NCBI RefSeq assembly: GCF_000719515.1
Contig: NZ_JOGR01000012.1
Coordinates: forward strand, 62,001-126,000
Reading direction: 5' to 3'
Source of the DNA: Glycomyces sp. NRRL B-16210
Lineage (GTDB): Bacteria > Actinomycetota > Actinomycetes > Mycobacteriales > Micromonosporaceae
Length of the DNA: 64,000 nt
Shown: positions 33,699 through 41,472 of the stretch, piece by piece
Position numbering within the stretch: the stretch's first letter is position 1
Layout of the letters: each line of letters begins with the position of its first letter
Program-made: the position numbers and the translations under genes
Notes under the pieces: model-generated
The model's input: only the letters and a program-made list of their open reading frames with translations
The model's database searches: none
Told to the model about the DNA's origin: nothing

Positions 33699-36101
33699 TC
33701 ATCCTCTGAGCCAAGCGCTCTTGTCCGCGCCGCGAAGCCTCGCGGTGAGGGCCAGAGCGGTGAGGTATCCGGCGCTGATCAGGGCCAGCGGGTAGACCAG
33801 GTAGACGAGCAGCGGGTTCGGGATGAACGCGAGGTCGGCGATCCCCAGGCCCGCCAAGGCGATGAAGGAGCCGACGACGCTCTCCCCGCCCGTGGCCGCG
33901 AACACCGGGCCGAGCACGGTCCCGACGGCCACCGCGAACAGGGTCTTGCCCCGCACCTGCGCGATGATCTCGCTCGTCGAGAAGCCCACGGCCGAGAGCA
34001 TCCCCATCTTCTGGCGGTCGCTCGTCAGCCGCAGCTTCAGGAACAGGCTGGTGATGAGCGCCGCGACGCCGATCCCGAACACGAACGACAGGACCGCGGC
34101 GCTGCGGAACGCGTCGGTCACGTACGAGAGCGTCTGCGTCACATACTCCCGCATCGGGATCGAGGCCGCCGACGGGAACTCGTCGCCGTAGTCGGCCGCG
34201 ATCGCCGCCGGGTCCTCGCCCTCGGCGCTGTCGGCGTAGAAGACGTAGGCGGCCGCGCCGGCGGTCACCTCGCCCTCCATCTTGGCGGTGTACCCGCCGC
34301 TGGTGACGTCCTGGTAGACGCCGGAGACGGTGAGCGTGGTCGACGCCCCGTCGAGCCGGATCGTGAAGTCGTCCCCGGGGGACAGCTCGTACTTGTCGGC
34401 GTTGAGGACCGAGACGGCGATCTGCCCGGACTCGGGCCGCCCGCCCTCGGTGAACGCGACCGACCCGTCGGAGTAGTCGCCCACCTCGACGCGGAAGATC
34501 TCCCAGCCGTCCTCGCCCTCGGCCTCGTACAGCACGTTGGCGTAGGTGCGCACCGCCGTCAGCCGCTCGTCCTGCCGCATCGCGGCGAGCACGTCCTCGC
34601 GGACGGTGTCCACGTCCTCGGAGAACTGGAGGTCGACGCGCACGTCGCTCTCCTGCGCCCCGAGGTAGGTGACGAACTTGGGGCTCTCGAAGGTGCTGAG
34701 CAGGTTCATCGGCAGCGTCATGAGCACCGAGGCGAGGAAGAACACGACGGGGATCAGGATCCACTGCGCGCTCTCGGCCCGCAGGTCCAGCCAGGCCAGG
34801 CGCCGGTTGACGTTGGTGCCGCGGAACGCGGCGAGGCTGGTGCGCCGCACCCGCTTCGCCTGCCGCTTGGCGCGCCGCGCGGTCTGCCTGTCGTCGAGGG
34901 TGCTGCCGTGGACCAGGGCGTTGACGACCTGGATCTTGCGGATCTTCTTGAAGACCCGGCGGCAGATGCCCACGACGAACACGTAGACGAGCGCGAGGGC
35001 GAGCACCGGCACCAGGAACGTCGACAGGCCCAGGGGCGCTTCGGCGTAGTTCACCTGGACGGTGCGCGTCAGCAGGTTCGTCGCGACGATCGCGAGCAGG
35101 CCGCCGGCGACGCAAGCGAGGAAGGTCATGGCCCGGTACTTCGACAGGTACAGGCCCGAGATCGACTTGTTCGGCAGGCCGATCGCCTTCATCGCCCCGA
35201 TCTCGCGCACCTCGTCCTCGAGGGTCCCGCGGATCACGAAGCGCGCGTTCAGCAGTGAGATGGCGATGAGCAGGAGGCTGACGAACATCAGCGCCATCGC
35301 CACGAGGCCGTCGCTGAAGGCGTTGATCACGCGGATCATCTGGTAGGTGACCGCCTGGCCGTTCTTCGGCAGGGCCTCGTCGGACTCGTACGCGCGCTGG
35401 AAGTCCGACACCAGCGAGGCGTCGGTCAGGCGGTACTCGACGATGATCTCCGGCGCGCCGCCGCCGGCCTCCGACAACGCCTCGAAGTCCGCTTCGGACA
35501 CGAGGAACCGGGTCGCCGAGGACAGCGAGGAGGCCATCTGCGAGTCGCGCACGAAGCCCGCGATCGTCAGCTCCTGGAAGCCCTCGGCGGTCTTGACGCG
35601 CAGCTCGTCGCCGATGGCGAGCTCGAAGCGCTGCTCGTAGGCCACCGGCACATAGGCCTCGCCGGCCGAGGGCCGGGGGATCTCCCCGTCCTGGTCGATG
35701 AGGAAGTCGAAATCGGGGTTCTGGGTGACGAACAGGTTGTCGATGAGGCTGTCGGCGAGGTCGCCGTTCTCGCCGGTCGAGGGCCGCTCCCAGGCGAGGG
35801 CCGCGCTGTCGAAGCCGAGCATCTCCTCGACGACCCACGCGTCGATCTCGGGGTGCTCGGCGGCGAACCGGTCGAGCGCCGCCTGGTCGTACTCGCCCTT
35901 GTGCATCTGGAGGAAGTGCGGCGGCTTGGCCTCGTCGAAGAGCTGGTTCACCGAGCCGACCAGGCGCTCCATGACCATCGAGCCGGTGGCCATGAGGAAG
36001 GCGCTGAGGACCAGGATCACCAGGAGCGCCAGGTTGACGCCCTTGTTCTTGATCAGGTCGTTGAGAATATATCGGGTGCTTATAGAGTCCCTTGGCTTCA
36101 A
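33699..36101 (-). CDS. FtsX/MacB-like ABC permease
   Basis: An 800-residue membrane protein with two FtsX permease cores. There is one N-terminal helix (residues about 20-42), a large extracytoplasmic domain and three helices near 260-390. A basic cytoplasmic segment (TARRAKRQAKRVRR) follows, then a second copy of helix, outer domain and three helices. I chose TTG 36101, which overlaps the upstream stop (TTGA) and has GGAG six bases before it; an earlier TTG at 36140 would overlap the upstream gene by 43 bases. It pairs with the ATPase at 32914. The first codons are unusually AT-rich for this region. Probable role: product export or self-protection. Confidence 0.88.
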   Translation of the reverse strand: MKPRDSISTRYILNDLIKNKGVNLALLVILVLSAFLMATGSMVMERLVGSVNQLFDEAKPPHFLQMHKGEYDQAALDRFAAEHPEIDAWVVEEMLGFDSAALAWERPSTGENGDLADSLIDNLFVTQNPDFDFLIDQDGEIPRPSAGEAYVPVAYEQRFELAIGDELRVKTAEGFQELTIAGFVRDSQMASSLSSATRFLVSEADFEALSEAGGGAPEIIVEYRLTDASLVSDFQRAYESDEALPKNGQAVTYQMIRVINAFSDGLVAMALMFVSLLLIAISLLNARFVIRGTLEDEVREIGAMKAIGLPNKSISGLYLSKYRAMTFLACVAGGLLAIVATNLLTRTVQVNYAEAPLGLSTFLVPVLALALVYVFVVGICRRVFKKIRKIQVVNALVHGSTLDDRQTARRAKRQAKRVRRTSLAAFRGTNVNRRLAWLDLRAESAQWILIPVVFFLASVLMTLPMNLLSTFESPKFVTYLGAQESDVRVDLQFSEDVDTVREDVLAAMRQDERLTAVRTYANVLYEAEGEDGWEIFRVEVGDYSDGSVAFTEGGRPESGQIAVSVLNADKYELSPGDDFTIRLDGASTTLTVSGVYQDVTSGGYTAKMEGEVTAGAAAYVFYADSAEGEDPAAIAADYGDEFPSAASIPMREYVTQTLSYVTDAFRSAAVLSFVFGIGVAALITSLFLKLRLTSDRQKMGMLSAVGFSTSEIIAQVRGKTLFAVAVGTVLGPVFAATGGESVVGSFIALAGLGIADLAFIPNPLLVYLVYPLALISAGYLTALALTARLRGADKSAWLRG

Positions 36102-36586
36102 GAGAGGCTCCAAACTCCTGGAATCTGCAAGGACATCCAAGTGAGAACGACGTGGTAGACAACGTCCATGATGATGGCGATCAGTTCACCGCGGTCGGTC
36201 CGCCCCTCCTCTTTGCGCTTGCGTCGCAACTCCATGGTGTGCGTCCAGAGTCCGCTGAGGCCGTAGATGTACAGCGTGACCAGTGTGCCGACCCAGAAGT
36301 TGCCCTGGAACCAGATGGACAGGACGCCCATCACACCCAGACCCAGTTGGGCGAAACCGTATTTGATCTGGAAGGGCCCGCTCGGCCAGCCCAGTTTCTC
36401 CGCGGTCTTCTCGGGATGGATCACGTTGATGACGAACCCGAACACGGCGATCAATCCGTGCGGCACTACGAACTGGTGCAGCAGCAGCGTCTTCATCACC
36501 TGTTCGTAGTCGGCCGTGAATCCCTGTATAGCGAGTTGCGCGCCCGCCGTCAGTAGTCCCGCGCCGATGAATATGAAAATCCACAT
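36098..36586 (-). CDS. four-helix membrane protein, DUF6790-like
   Basis: A 162-residue protein with about four hydrophobic segments: an N-terminal helix, 'FVVPHGLIAVFGFVINVIHP', 'YGFAQLGLGVMGVLSIWF' and a C-terminal 'ELIAIIMDVVYHVVLTW'. Pattern and length resemble DUF6790, a family without known function that includes members near biosynthetic genes. ATG 36586 follows AAAGGAG. It is four bases from the MFS stop and overlaps the FtsX start. Its base composition is visibly lower in GC than its neighbours, hinting at separate acquisition. Confidence 0.75.
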   Translation of the reverse strand: MWIFIFIGAGLLTAGAQLAIQGFTADYEQVMKTLLLHQFVVPHGLIAVFGFVINVIHPEKTAEKLGWPSGPFQIKYGFAQLGLGVMGVLSIWFQGNFWVGTLVTLYIYGLSGLWTHTMELRRKRKEEGRTDRGELIAIIMDVVYHVVLTWMSLQIPGVWSLS

Positions 36587-36590
36587 GGTG

Positions 36591-37937
36591 TTACTCCTTT
36601 GTTTCCATGGTTCGGATGAATTGGTCCTCGATGGATCGGATGCTCTTGACGCGGGGCATGAGCACGGCCATGCCGACCAGCAGCACGCCGATGAGGATGA
36701 GCATCAGCCCGATGCCCCTGGAGGGCCCGGTGTGGATCACCGCGCCGACGCTGTCGGCGAGGGCGCCGTCCGGCACCAGCAGCGGGTTGAAGACGTAGTC
36801 GGCCAGGACGCCGGAGACGCCGTAGGCGACGATGTAGCCCAGCTGCGAGATCAGGCCCATCAGGCCCCACACCTTGCCCTGCGCCTCGTTGGGGATCGAG
36901 GAGCGCGCCAGCACCTCGACGCTGGTGTTGAGCGGCGGGAGGGTCATGAAGAAGAAGAAGGCGAAGACGCCGATGAGGAGCACGTTGACCGTGGACCCCA
37001 TGAGCAGCACGGTCACTCCGCTCGCGGCCAGGGCCCAGGCGATGTACCGCAGGTGCCTCCCGCCCATGTTGAACACGCCGATGAGCAGGCTCGACACGAC
37101 CATCCCGACGGCCGCGACCGACCGGACGACGCCGAGCACCTCCTCGTTCGACAGGTCGATGAGCATGGGGGTCAGCAGGGTCTGGAGGAAGCCCATGCAG
37201 AAGGTCACGACGGTGACCAGGAGCATGAGCACGGTGATGCCGCGGTTGCCCGCCAGGACGCGCACGCCGTAGCGGAAGTCGGCCCAAAACCCTTGCTGCG
37301 CCGCCCGCGGCCTGGTCGCGATCGTCCGCCAGACGACCACCATGCAGACGGTCGTGACGGCCATCGTGCCGATGTCGATGTAGAGGATGAGCGTGATGCC
37401 CGACCAGCTCATGAGCATCCCCGCGAGCGCGGGGGAGACCAGGAACTGGGAGGCGGCGGCGAACTGCACGAGTCCGCTGGCCCGCGCGTACTGCTTGGGG
37501 CTCAAGAGGTCTGAGATGGTCGCGCGGTAGGCGGGGTCCATCACTGAGGTGAAGACCGAGCTGAACGCGACGCACACGCAGACGACGGCCACGTTGGCCT
37601 GCCCGGTCTGGAAGGCCACGAGCAGCAGGACCAGTCCCGCCGCCGAGAGCGTGTCGCCGAGGATCATGAGCAACCGCCGGTCGAACCGGTCGGCGAGCAC
37701 GCCCCCGAGCGGGGCCAGGAGCACTCCTGGCAGGAAGGCGGCCATGGTCACCAGCGCCACCGAGGTGCTCAGCCCTGAGTCCTGGTAGACCCAGACGGCC
37801 AGGCCGAAGGCGGTGAGCCCGTTGCCGAGCCGGGCGACGAGCTGCGCCACCCAGATGAACATGAAGCTCCGGAAGTCGCGCGGGGAACCCGGCTCCGACT
37901 CCTCAGGCGGGCGTTCGGACGCGATCACCGAGTCCAT
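36591..37937 (-). CDS. MFS exporter (macrolide-efflux-like)
   Basis: A 448-residue, 12-helix transporter of the MFS_3/enterobactin exporter-like group. It has the loop 2-3 motif 'GGVLADRFDRRLLMILGD' and a repeat-like 'LLSPKQYARASGLVQFAAAS'. Such transporters commonly export the product of neighbouring NRPS/PKS genes. It lies between the thioesterase (85-base gap) and the DUF6790-like gene (four-base gap) and probably belongs to the same transcript. Confidence 0.92.
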   Translation of the reverse strand: MDSVIASERPPEESEPGSPRDFRSFMFIWVAQLVARLGNGLTAFGLAVWVYQDSGLSTSVALVTMAAFLPGVLLAPLGGVLADRFDRRLLMILGDTLSAAGLVLLLVAFQTGQANVAVVCVCVAFSSVFTSVMDPAYRATISDLLSPKQYARASGLVQFAAASQFLVSPALAGMLMSWSGITLILYIDIGTMAVTTVCMVVVWRTIATRPRAAQQGFWADFRYGVRVLAGNRGITVLMLLVTVVTFCMGFLQTLLTPMLIDLSNEEVLGVVRSVAAVGMVVSSLLIGVFNMGGRHLRYIAWALAASGVTVLLMGSTVNVLLIGVFAFFFFMTLPPLNTSVEVLARSSIPNEAQGKVWGLMGLISQLGYIVAYGVSGVLADYVFNPLLVPDGALADSVGAVIHTGPSRGIGLMLILIGVLLVGMAVLMPRVKSIRSIEDQFIRTMETKE

Positions 37938-38022
37938 GGGTCCGCCTTCTCGTGCATCCGGTCGGTCGGGGCGTTGGGGCCCACGCGATTCCCTTCGCTT
38001 CGGTTCATCCGGGTGGCCTCGT

Positions 38023-38778
38023 TCACGAGCGCGGCATCGCGGCGTCGCGCAGTTCGGCGAAGATCCGGTCCAGCTTCCCGGTGGCGCTGAGCACGAACAT
38101 GTGCTCCTCGCCGTCGAGGACGTGGGTCCGGATCGGTTCGGCGAGGTGCTCCTGCCATTCGGCCGAGCTGCTCGCCGGCGCCTGCGGGTCGTTGCTGCCG
38201 AGGACGAGCCGGGCGCGGACGTCGAGCGTCGCGACCGGCATCCGCCGCGCGTCCTCCAGCACCTGGTAATCGGCGCGGAAGGCGGGCAGGAACAGGTCGA
38301 TCAGGGACCGGTCCTCGGCGACCTCGGCCGGGATCGCGCCGAAGGCCAGCAGGCGCTCCAGGAGCTCGCGCTCCGGCAGCGTCGCGTTCCCGGCGATCTG
38401 GAGCCGCCGGGGCCCGCGGCACGCCGAGAGCACCAGGTCGGTGGGCCGCCGCCCCTCGAAGGAGGGACGCGCGGCCATCGCGAGCATCACGTGGTAGGCG
38501 ACGACCCCGCCCATGCTGTGCCCGAAGAACACCGCGTCGGGCCTGAGCACGTCGCGCAGGGCCGTGAGGTAGCGGTCGACGAGCGACACGAGCCGCCGGT
38601 AGGGCGGTTCGGTGGAGGGCCCGTGCCCGGGAGGGTTGACCGTCCACACGTCCCAGTCGCCGCTCAGCTCCTTGACGAGGCGGTTGTAGGAGGCGCCGAA
38701 CCCGCCCAGGAACGGGAACATGACGATCTGCCGGCCGGTCTCCGACGGGCGGAGGTTCCACAGCAGCGGTGTGCTCAT
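38023..38778 (-). CDS. type II thioesterase
   Basis: A 251-residue alpha/beta hydrolase with Ser88 in 'GHSMGG', an Asp in 'VLGSNDPQAPA' and a His in 'LDGEEHMFV'. The N-terminal 'MFPFLGGFGASYNRLVKEL...VNPPGHGPS' is typical of NRPS/PKS-associated TEII. These enzymes free carrier domains from wrong or stalled acyl groups. No thioesterase domain exists on the megasynthase, so a role in release is also possible. The ATG overlaps the stop of the membrane protein upstream. Confidence 0.95.
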   Translation of the reverse strand: MSTPLLWNLRPSETGRQIVMFPFLGGFGASYNRLVKELSGDWDVWTVNPPGHGPSTEPPYRRLVSLVDRYLTALRDVLRPDAVFFGHSMGGVVAYHVMLAMAARPSFEGRRPTDLVLSACRGPRRLQIAGNATLPERELLERLLAFGAIPAEVAEDRSLIDLFLPAFRADYQVLEDARRMPVATLDVRARLVLGSNDPQAPASSSAEWQEHLAEPIRTHVLDGEEHMFVLSATGKLDRIFAELRDAAMPRS

Positions 38779-39779
38779 CCGTCGTCCCCCTGGCGGGCGG
38801 CGGCGAGCTGTGGCTCCTCGGGAGCGTCCACAGTGCTCTTCGAGGTCTCCTTGCTCTTGTTCCCGACGCCGGGGAAGACCGCGCCGGCCTTGAGGGTGTA
38901 GTCCCGCTCCAGGTAGTCCGGGAAGGTGAACGGCGCGTCCAGCTCGCCGGTCGGCGACTGTCGCTTGAGGACGAGCACCAGGACCAGCGTCAGGATCGCG
39001 AACACGGTGAGCTGCACGAACTGGGTGGGGATCGCGAACAGGTAGAGCTTCATCGCGCTGCCGGAGGCCGAGGCCCAGAACGGCAGCAGGAAGAACAGCA
39101 CGTTGCCCTTCATCCGGTTGAGCAGGAAGCTCATGCCGATGCACAGGACGCACAGCTGCGCGGCGTACAGCGGCCAGGCGATCGCGAGGTCGAAGGAGGC
39201 GAACACGTTGCCCGGCGCCACGAAGACGGCGATGCCCAGGCCGGTGTAGACGCCCGCGAGGACCCGCTTGCCGGTGACGCGGTGCATGAACGGCAGGAAG
39301 AACCCGAACCAGCCGATGGCGATGGCGACCATGCCGACCTCGGCGTAGAACAGCTCCAGGAAGGTCAGGACCATCTCCAGGGGCGTCTCGGTCTCGGCGG
39401 GCACCTCGATGCCGAACAGGATGCACAGGTAGCGGATCGCGAAGATGTACCCGAACATGAGCGCCAGGAGCGCGGGTATCCACAGCAGGTCCTTCTTGCG
39501 CGGCACCAGGGTCCGGAAGAAGTTCCCGAGGCCGCGGAAGCCGTCGTAGAGGAAGAACACGAGGAAGGCCGCGATCATCGGGCTGTGCAGGATGACGACC
39601 ACGATCGGGTTGCGCAGGTGCAGCTCGCCCAGGGTGGCGACGGCGAAGTCGAAGGCCGCCAGGTAGAAGATGGTCAGCGCCCAGACCGACCCGATGGTCA
39701 GGGCCAGGTAGAGGACGACGTACTTGGTGTAGGGCTTGGCGGGTCGTTTCAGGGCAGGGGAGGTCTCGGACACGGTCAC
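38775..39779 (-). CDS. eight-helix membrane protein, degenerate CPBP (Abi) fold
   Basis: A 334-residue integral membrane protein with about eight helices and a charged C-terminal tail. Its second half keeps the layout of CPBP intramembrane glutamic proteases: 'AEVGMVAIAIGWFGFFLPFMHRV' for the usual EExxxR helix, 'LGIAVFVAPGNVF' for the usual H-containing helix and 'NRMKGNVLFFLLPFWASASG' for the usual 'N-x-x-GSVL-x-x-LLH' helix. The catalytic Glu pair, Arg and both His are all replaced, so it is probably not a protease. GTG 39779 is the chosen start; 39773 is possible. It lies between aminotransferase and thioesterase genes. Possible roles are immunity or a membrane scaffold; unproven. Confidence 0.7.
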   Translation of the reverse strand: MTVSETSPALKRPAKPYTKYVVLYLALTIGSVWALTIFYLAAFDFAVATLGELHLRNPIVVVILHSPMIAAFLVFFLYDGFRGLGNFFRTLVPRKKDLLWIPALLALMFGYIFAIRYLCILFGIEVPAETETPLEMVLTFLELFYAEVGMVAIAIGWFGFFLPFMHRVTGKRVLAGVYTGLGIAVFVAPGNVFASFDLAIAWPLYAAQLCVLCIGMSFLLNRMKGNVLFFLLPFWASASGSAMKLYLFAIPTQFVQLTVFAILTLVLVLVLKRQSPTGELDAPFTFPDYLERDYTLKAGAVFPGVGNKSKETSKSTVDAPEEPQLAAARQGDDG

Positions 39780-39799
39780 CGTGCGCTCGCTTTCTGGAC

Positions 39800-41134
39800 T
39801 CAGAAGATCTCGTCGATGGACTGCTTGGCCTCGCCGAGCGCCTTTCGGGCGCGGATCTGGAAGAACTCCAGGTCCTCGTCGGAGAGCTGTGCGTTCGGGT
39901 AGATGCGGGAGATGCTGGAGATGAGCACGCCGTGCCGCTGGAGGGCCGTGGCGACGATGATGTCCTTGCTCATCAGGTCGAAGTCGTACTGCCCGGGGTT
40001 TTCGAGCGGCGTCTCGCAGCAGTGGAACGAGGCCACGCCGGGCGGGCCCTGGACGATGAGCGGCAGGCCCGCTATCTGGGCCTCCCGCACGAGGATCGAC
40101 TGGAGTTCGGCGGCGCGGCGGTGCATCGCGTGGAGCACGGCCTCGTCGTCGCGCGAGAGGATCGAGAAGGTGGCCTTCACGGCGGCGCTGCCGAGCGGGT
40201 AGCCGTTGTAGGTGCCGGCGTGGATGACCTTCTTGCTCTCCAGCAGCGCCATGATCTCGCGCTTGCCGACGAGGGCGGAGACGGGGACGCCGCCGCCGCC
40301 GATGGCCTTGCCGAAGGTGGTGAGGTCGGGCGTGACCCCGAGCTTCTTCTGCGCGCCGCCGACGCCCATGCGCACGCCGGTGATCATCTCGTCGAAGATG
40401 AGCACGACGCCGTGCTCGGTGCACAGGGCGCGCAGGCGCTCCAGGTAGCCGGGGGCCGGCTCGATCGATCCGCCGTTGACGCAGACCGGTTCGGTGAGCA
40501 CGCTCGACAGCTCCTCGCCGTGCTCGGCGAAGAACGCCTCGAGGCGCTCGGTGTCGTTCCACGGCAGCATGTACGACTGGTCGGCCATGACGCCCGTGGC
40601 GCGGCCGGCGGTGCCCTTGTAGTCGCCGCGGAAGTCGACCGGGACGGGAAGCTTCGGGTCGGTGACCCTGCCGCCCATGATGTTGTCGGCGTTGCCGTGG
40701 TAGTGGTTCTCGAACCGCAGGAAGCGGTTGCGTCCGGTGTAGGCCCTGGCCAGCCGCAGCGCGGTCTGGAGGATCTCGGTGCCGGACAGTCCGAATCGGA
40801 TCATCTCGGCCGAGGGGATGTGGGCGTTCATGAGTTCGAGCGGCTCGGCGTCGAAGTCGCAGTGGCTGACGCACAGGACCCGCCCGATGGCCTCCTGGAG
40901 GGCGTCGAGGTACTCCTCGTTGCCGTGCCCGAGGATCATGGCCCCGAAGCGGGCGTAGAGGTCGAGGTACTCGTTGCCGTCCATGTCGAACAGGCGGCTC
41001 TTCCTGCCGTCCACGAAGTGGATCGGGACTTCCTCCCACGGCATGTTGAAGTTGTAGTGGACGCCTCCGGGGAGGAGGCGTTTGAGCCTTTCGTGGTAAT
41101 CGAGGTTGGCGGACTGCGCTACTGCTGGCGACAC
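39800..41134 (-). CDS. PLP-dependent aminotransferase (glutamate-1-semialdehyde aminomutase type)
   Basis: A 444-residue class III aminotransferase. It has Asp248 in 'VLIFDEMITGVR', the PLP lysine Lys276 in 'TTFGKAIGGG' and the substrate/cofactor segment 'FGLSGTEILQTALRLARAYTGR'. This GSA type is also the fold of the AMT domain in iturin/mycosubtilin synthetases, which turns a beta-ketoacyl-ACP into a beta-aminoacyl-ACP. Position next to a free ACP and free KS suggests the same here. GTG 41134 follows AAAGGAG. A role in making a free amino-acid precursor is the main alternative. Confidence 0.93.
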   Translation of the reverse strand: MSPAVAQSANLDYHERLKRLLPGGVHYNFNMPWEEVPIHFVDGRKSRLFDMDGNEYLDLYARFGAMILGHGNEEYLDALQEAIGRVLCVSHCDFDAEPLELMNAHIPSAEMIRFGLSGTEILQTALRLARAYTGRNRFLRFENHYHGNADNIMGGRVTDPKLPVPVDFRGDYKGTAGRATGVMADQSYMLPWNDTERLEAFFAEHGEELSSVLTEPVCVNGGSIEPAPGYLERLRALCTEHGVVLIFDEMITGVRMGVGGAQKKLGVTPDLTTFGKAIGGGGVPVSALVGKREIMALLESKKVIHAGTYNGYPLGSAAVKATFSILSRDDEAVLHAMHRRAAELQSILVREAQIAGLPLIVQGPPGVASFHCCETPLENPGQYDFDLMSKDIIVATALQRHGVLISSISRIYPNAQLSDEDLEFFQIRARKALGEAKQSIDEIF

Positions 41135-41198
41135 GATGCTCCTTTGCGGCTGAAGGGGGTTGGCGGCTGGGAATGGGGTTCGGTCGGCCGGAGGCGGA

Positions 41199-41438
41199 TC
41201 AGTCGAACTCCTCGGCGAGGTAGGCGCTGATGTCCTCGATGGTCTTGAACTCGAAGAGCGCCACCGGGTTGATGTCCACGTCGAGTTCCTTGCGGAGGCG
41301 GTTGATGATCTTGAGCGCCTGCACAGAGGAGACGCCGAGCTTCATGAAGCTGGCCTGCTCGTCGATCTCGCCGGGGGCGAGCGCGAGTTCGGCGGCGATG
41401 AGCTTGGTGAGGATGGCCTTGATGTTCTCTTCGTCCAT
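41199..41438 (-). CDS. acyl carrier protein
   Basis: A 79-residue carrier protein. Ser38 in 'KLGVSSVQALKIINRLRKEL' is the likely phosphopantetheine site, with Ser instead of the usual Asp before it. ATG 41438 follows AAAGGAAG. It lies between the free KS and the aminotransferase, so it is the natural carrier for a KS-extended, then aminated, intermediate. It is closer to PKS/NRPS carrier domains than to the FabF-linked ACP at 32636. Confidence 0.92.
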   Translation of the reverse strand: MDEENIKAILTKLIAAELALAPGEIDEQASFMKLGVSSVQALKIINRLRKELDVDINPVALFEFKTIEDISAYLAEEFD

Positions 41439-41472
41439 GGTGCTTCCTTTCGGATCGGTGGGATGCGGTCGT

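Noticed and set aside
36102..36140. Earlier TTG start (36140) for the FtsX-like permease
   Set aside because: It would overlap the DUF6790-like gene by 43 bases. TTG 36101 has GGAG at proper distance and a TTGA stop/start overlap.
38775..39779. Active CPBP-type protease
   Set aside because: All catalytic residues of the family are replaced, so it is described as a degenerate homologue instead.
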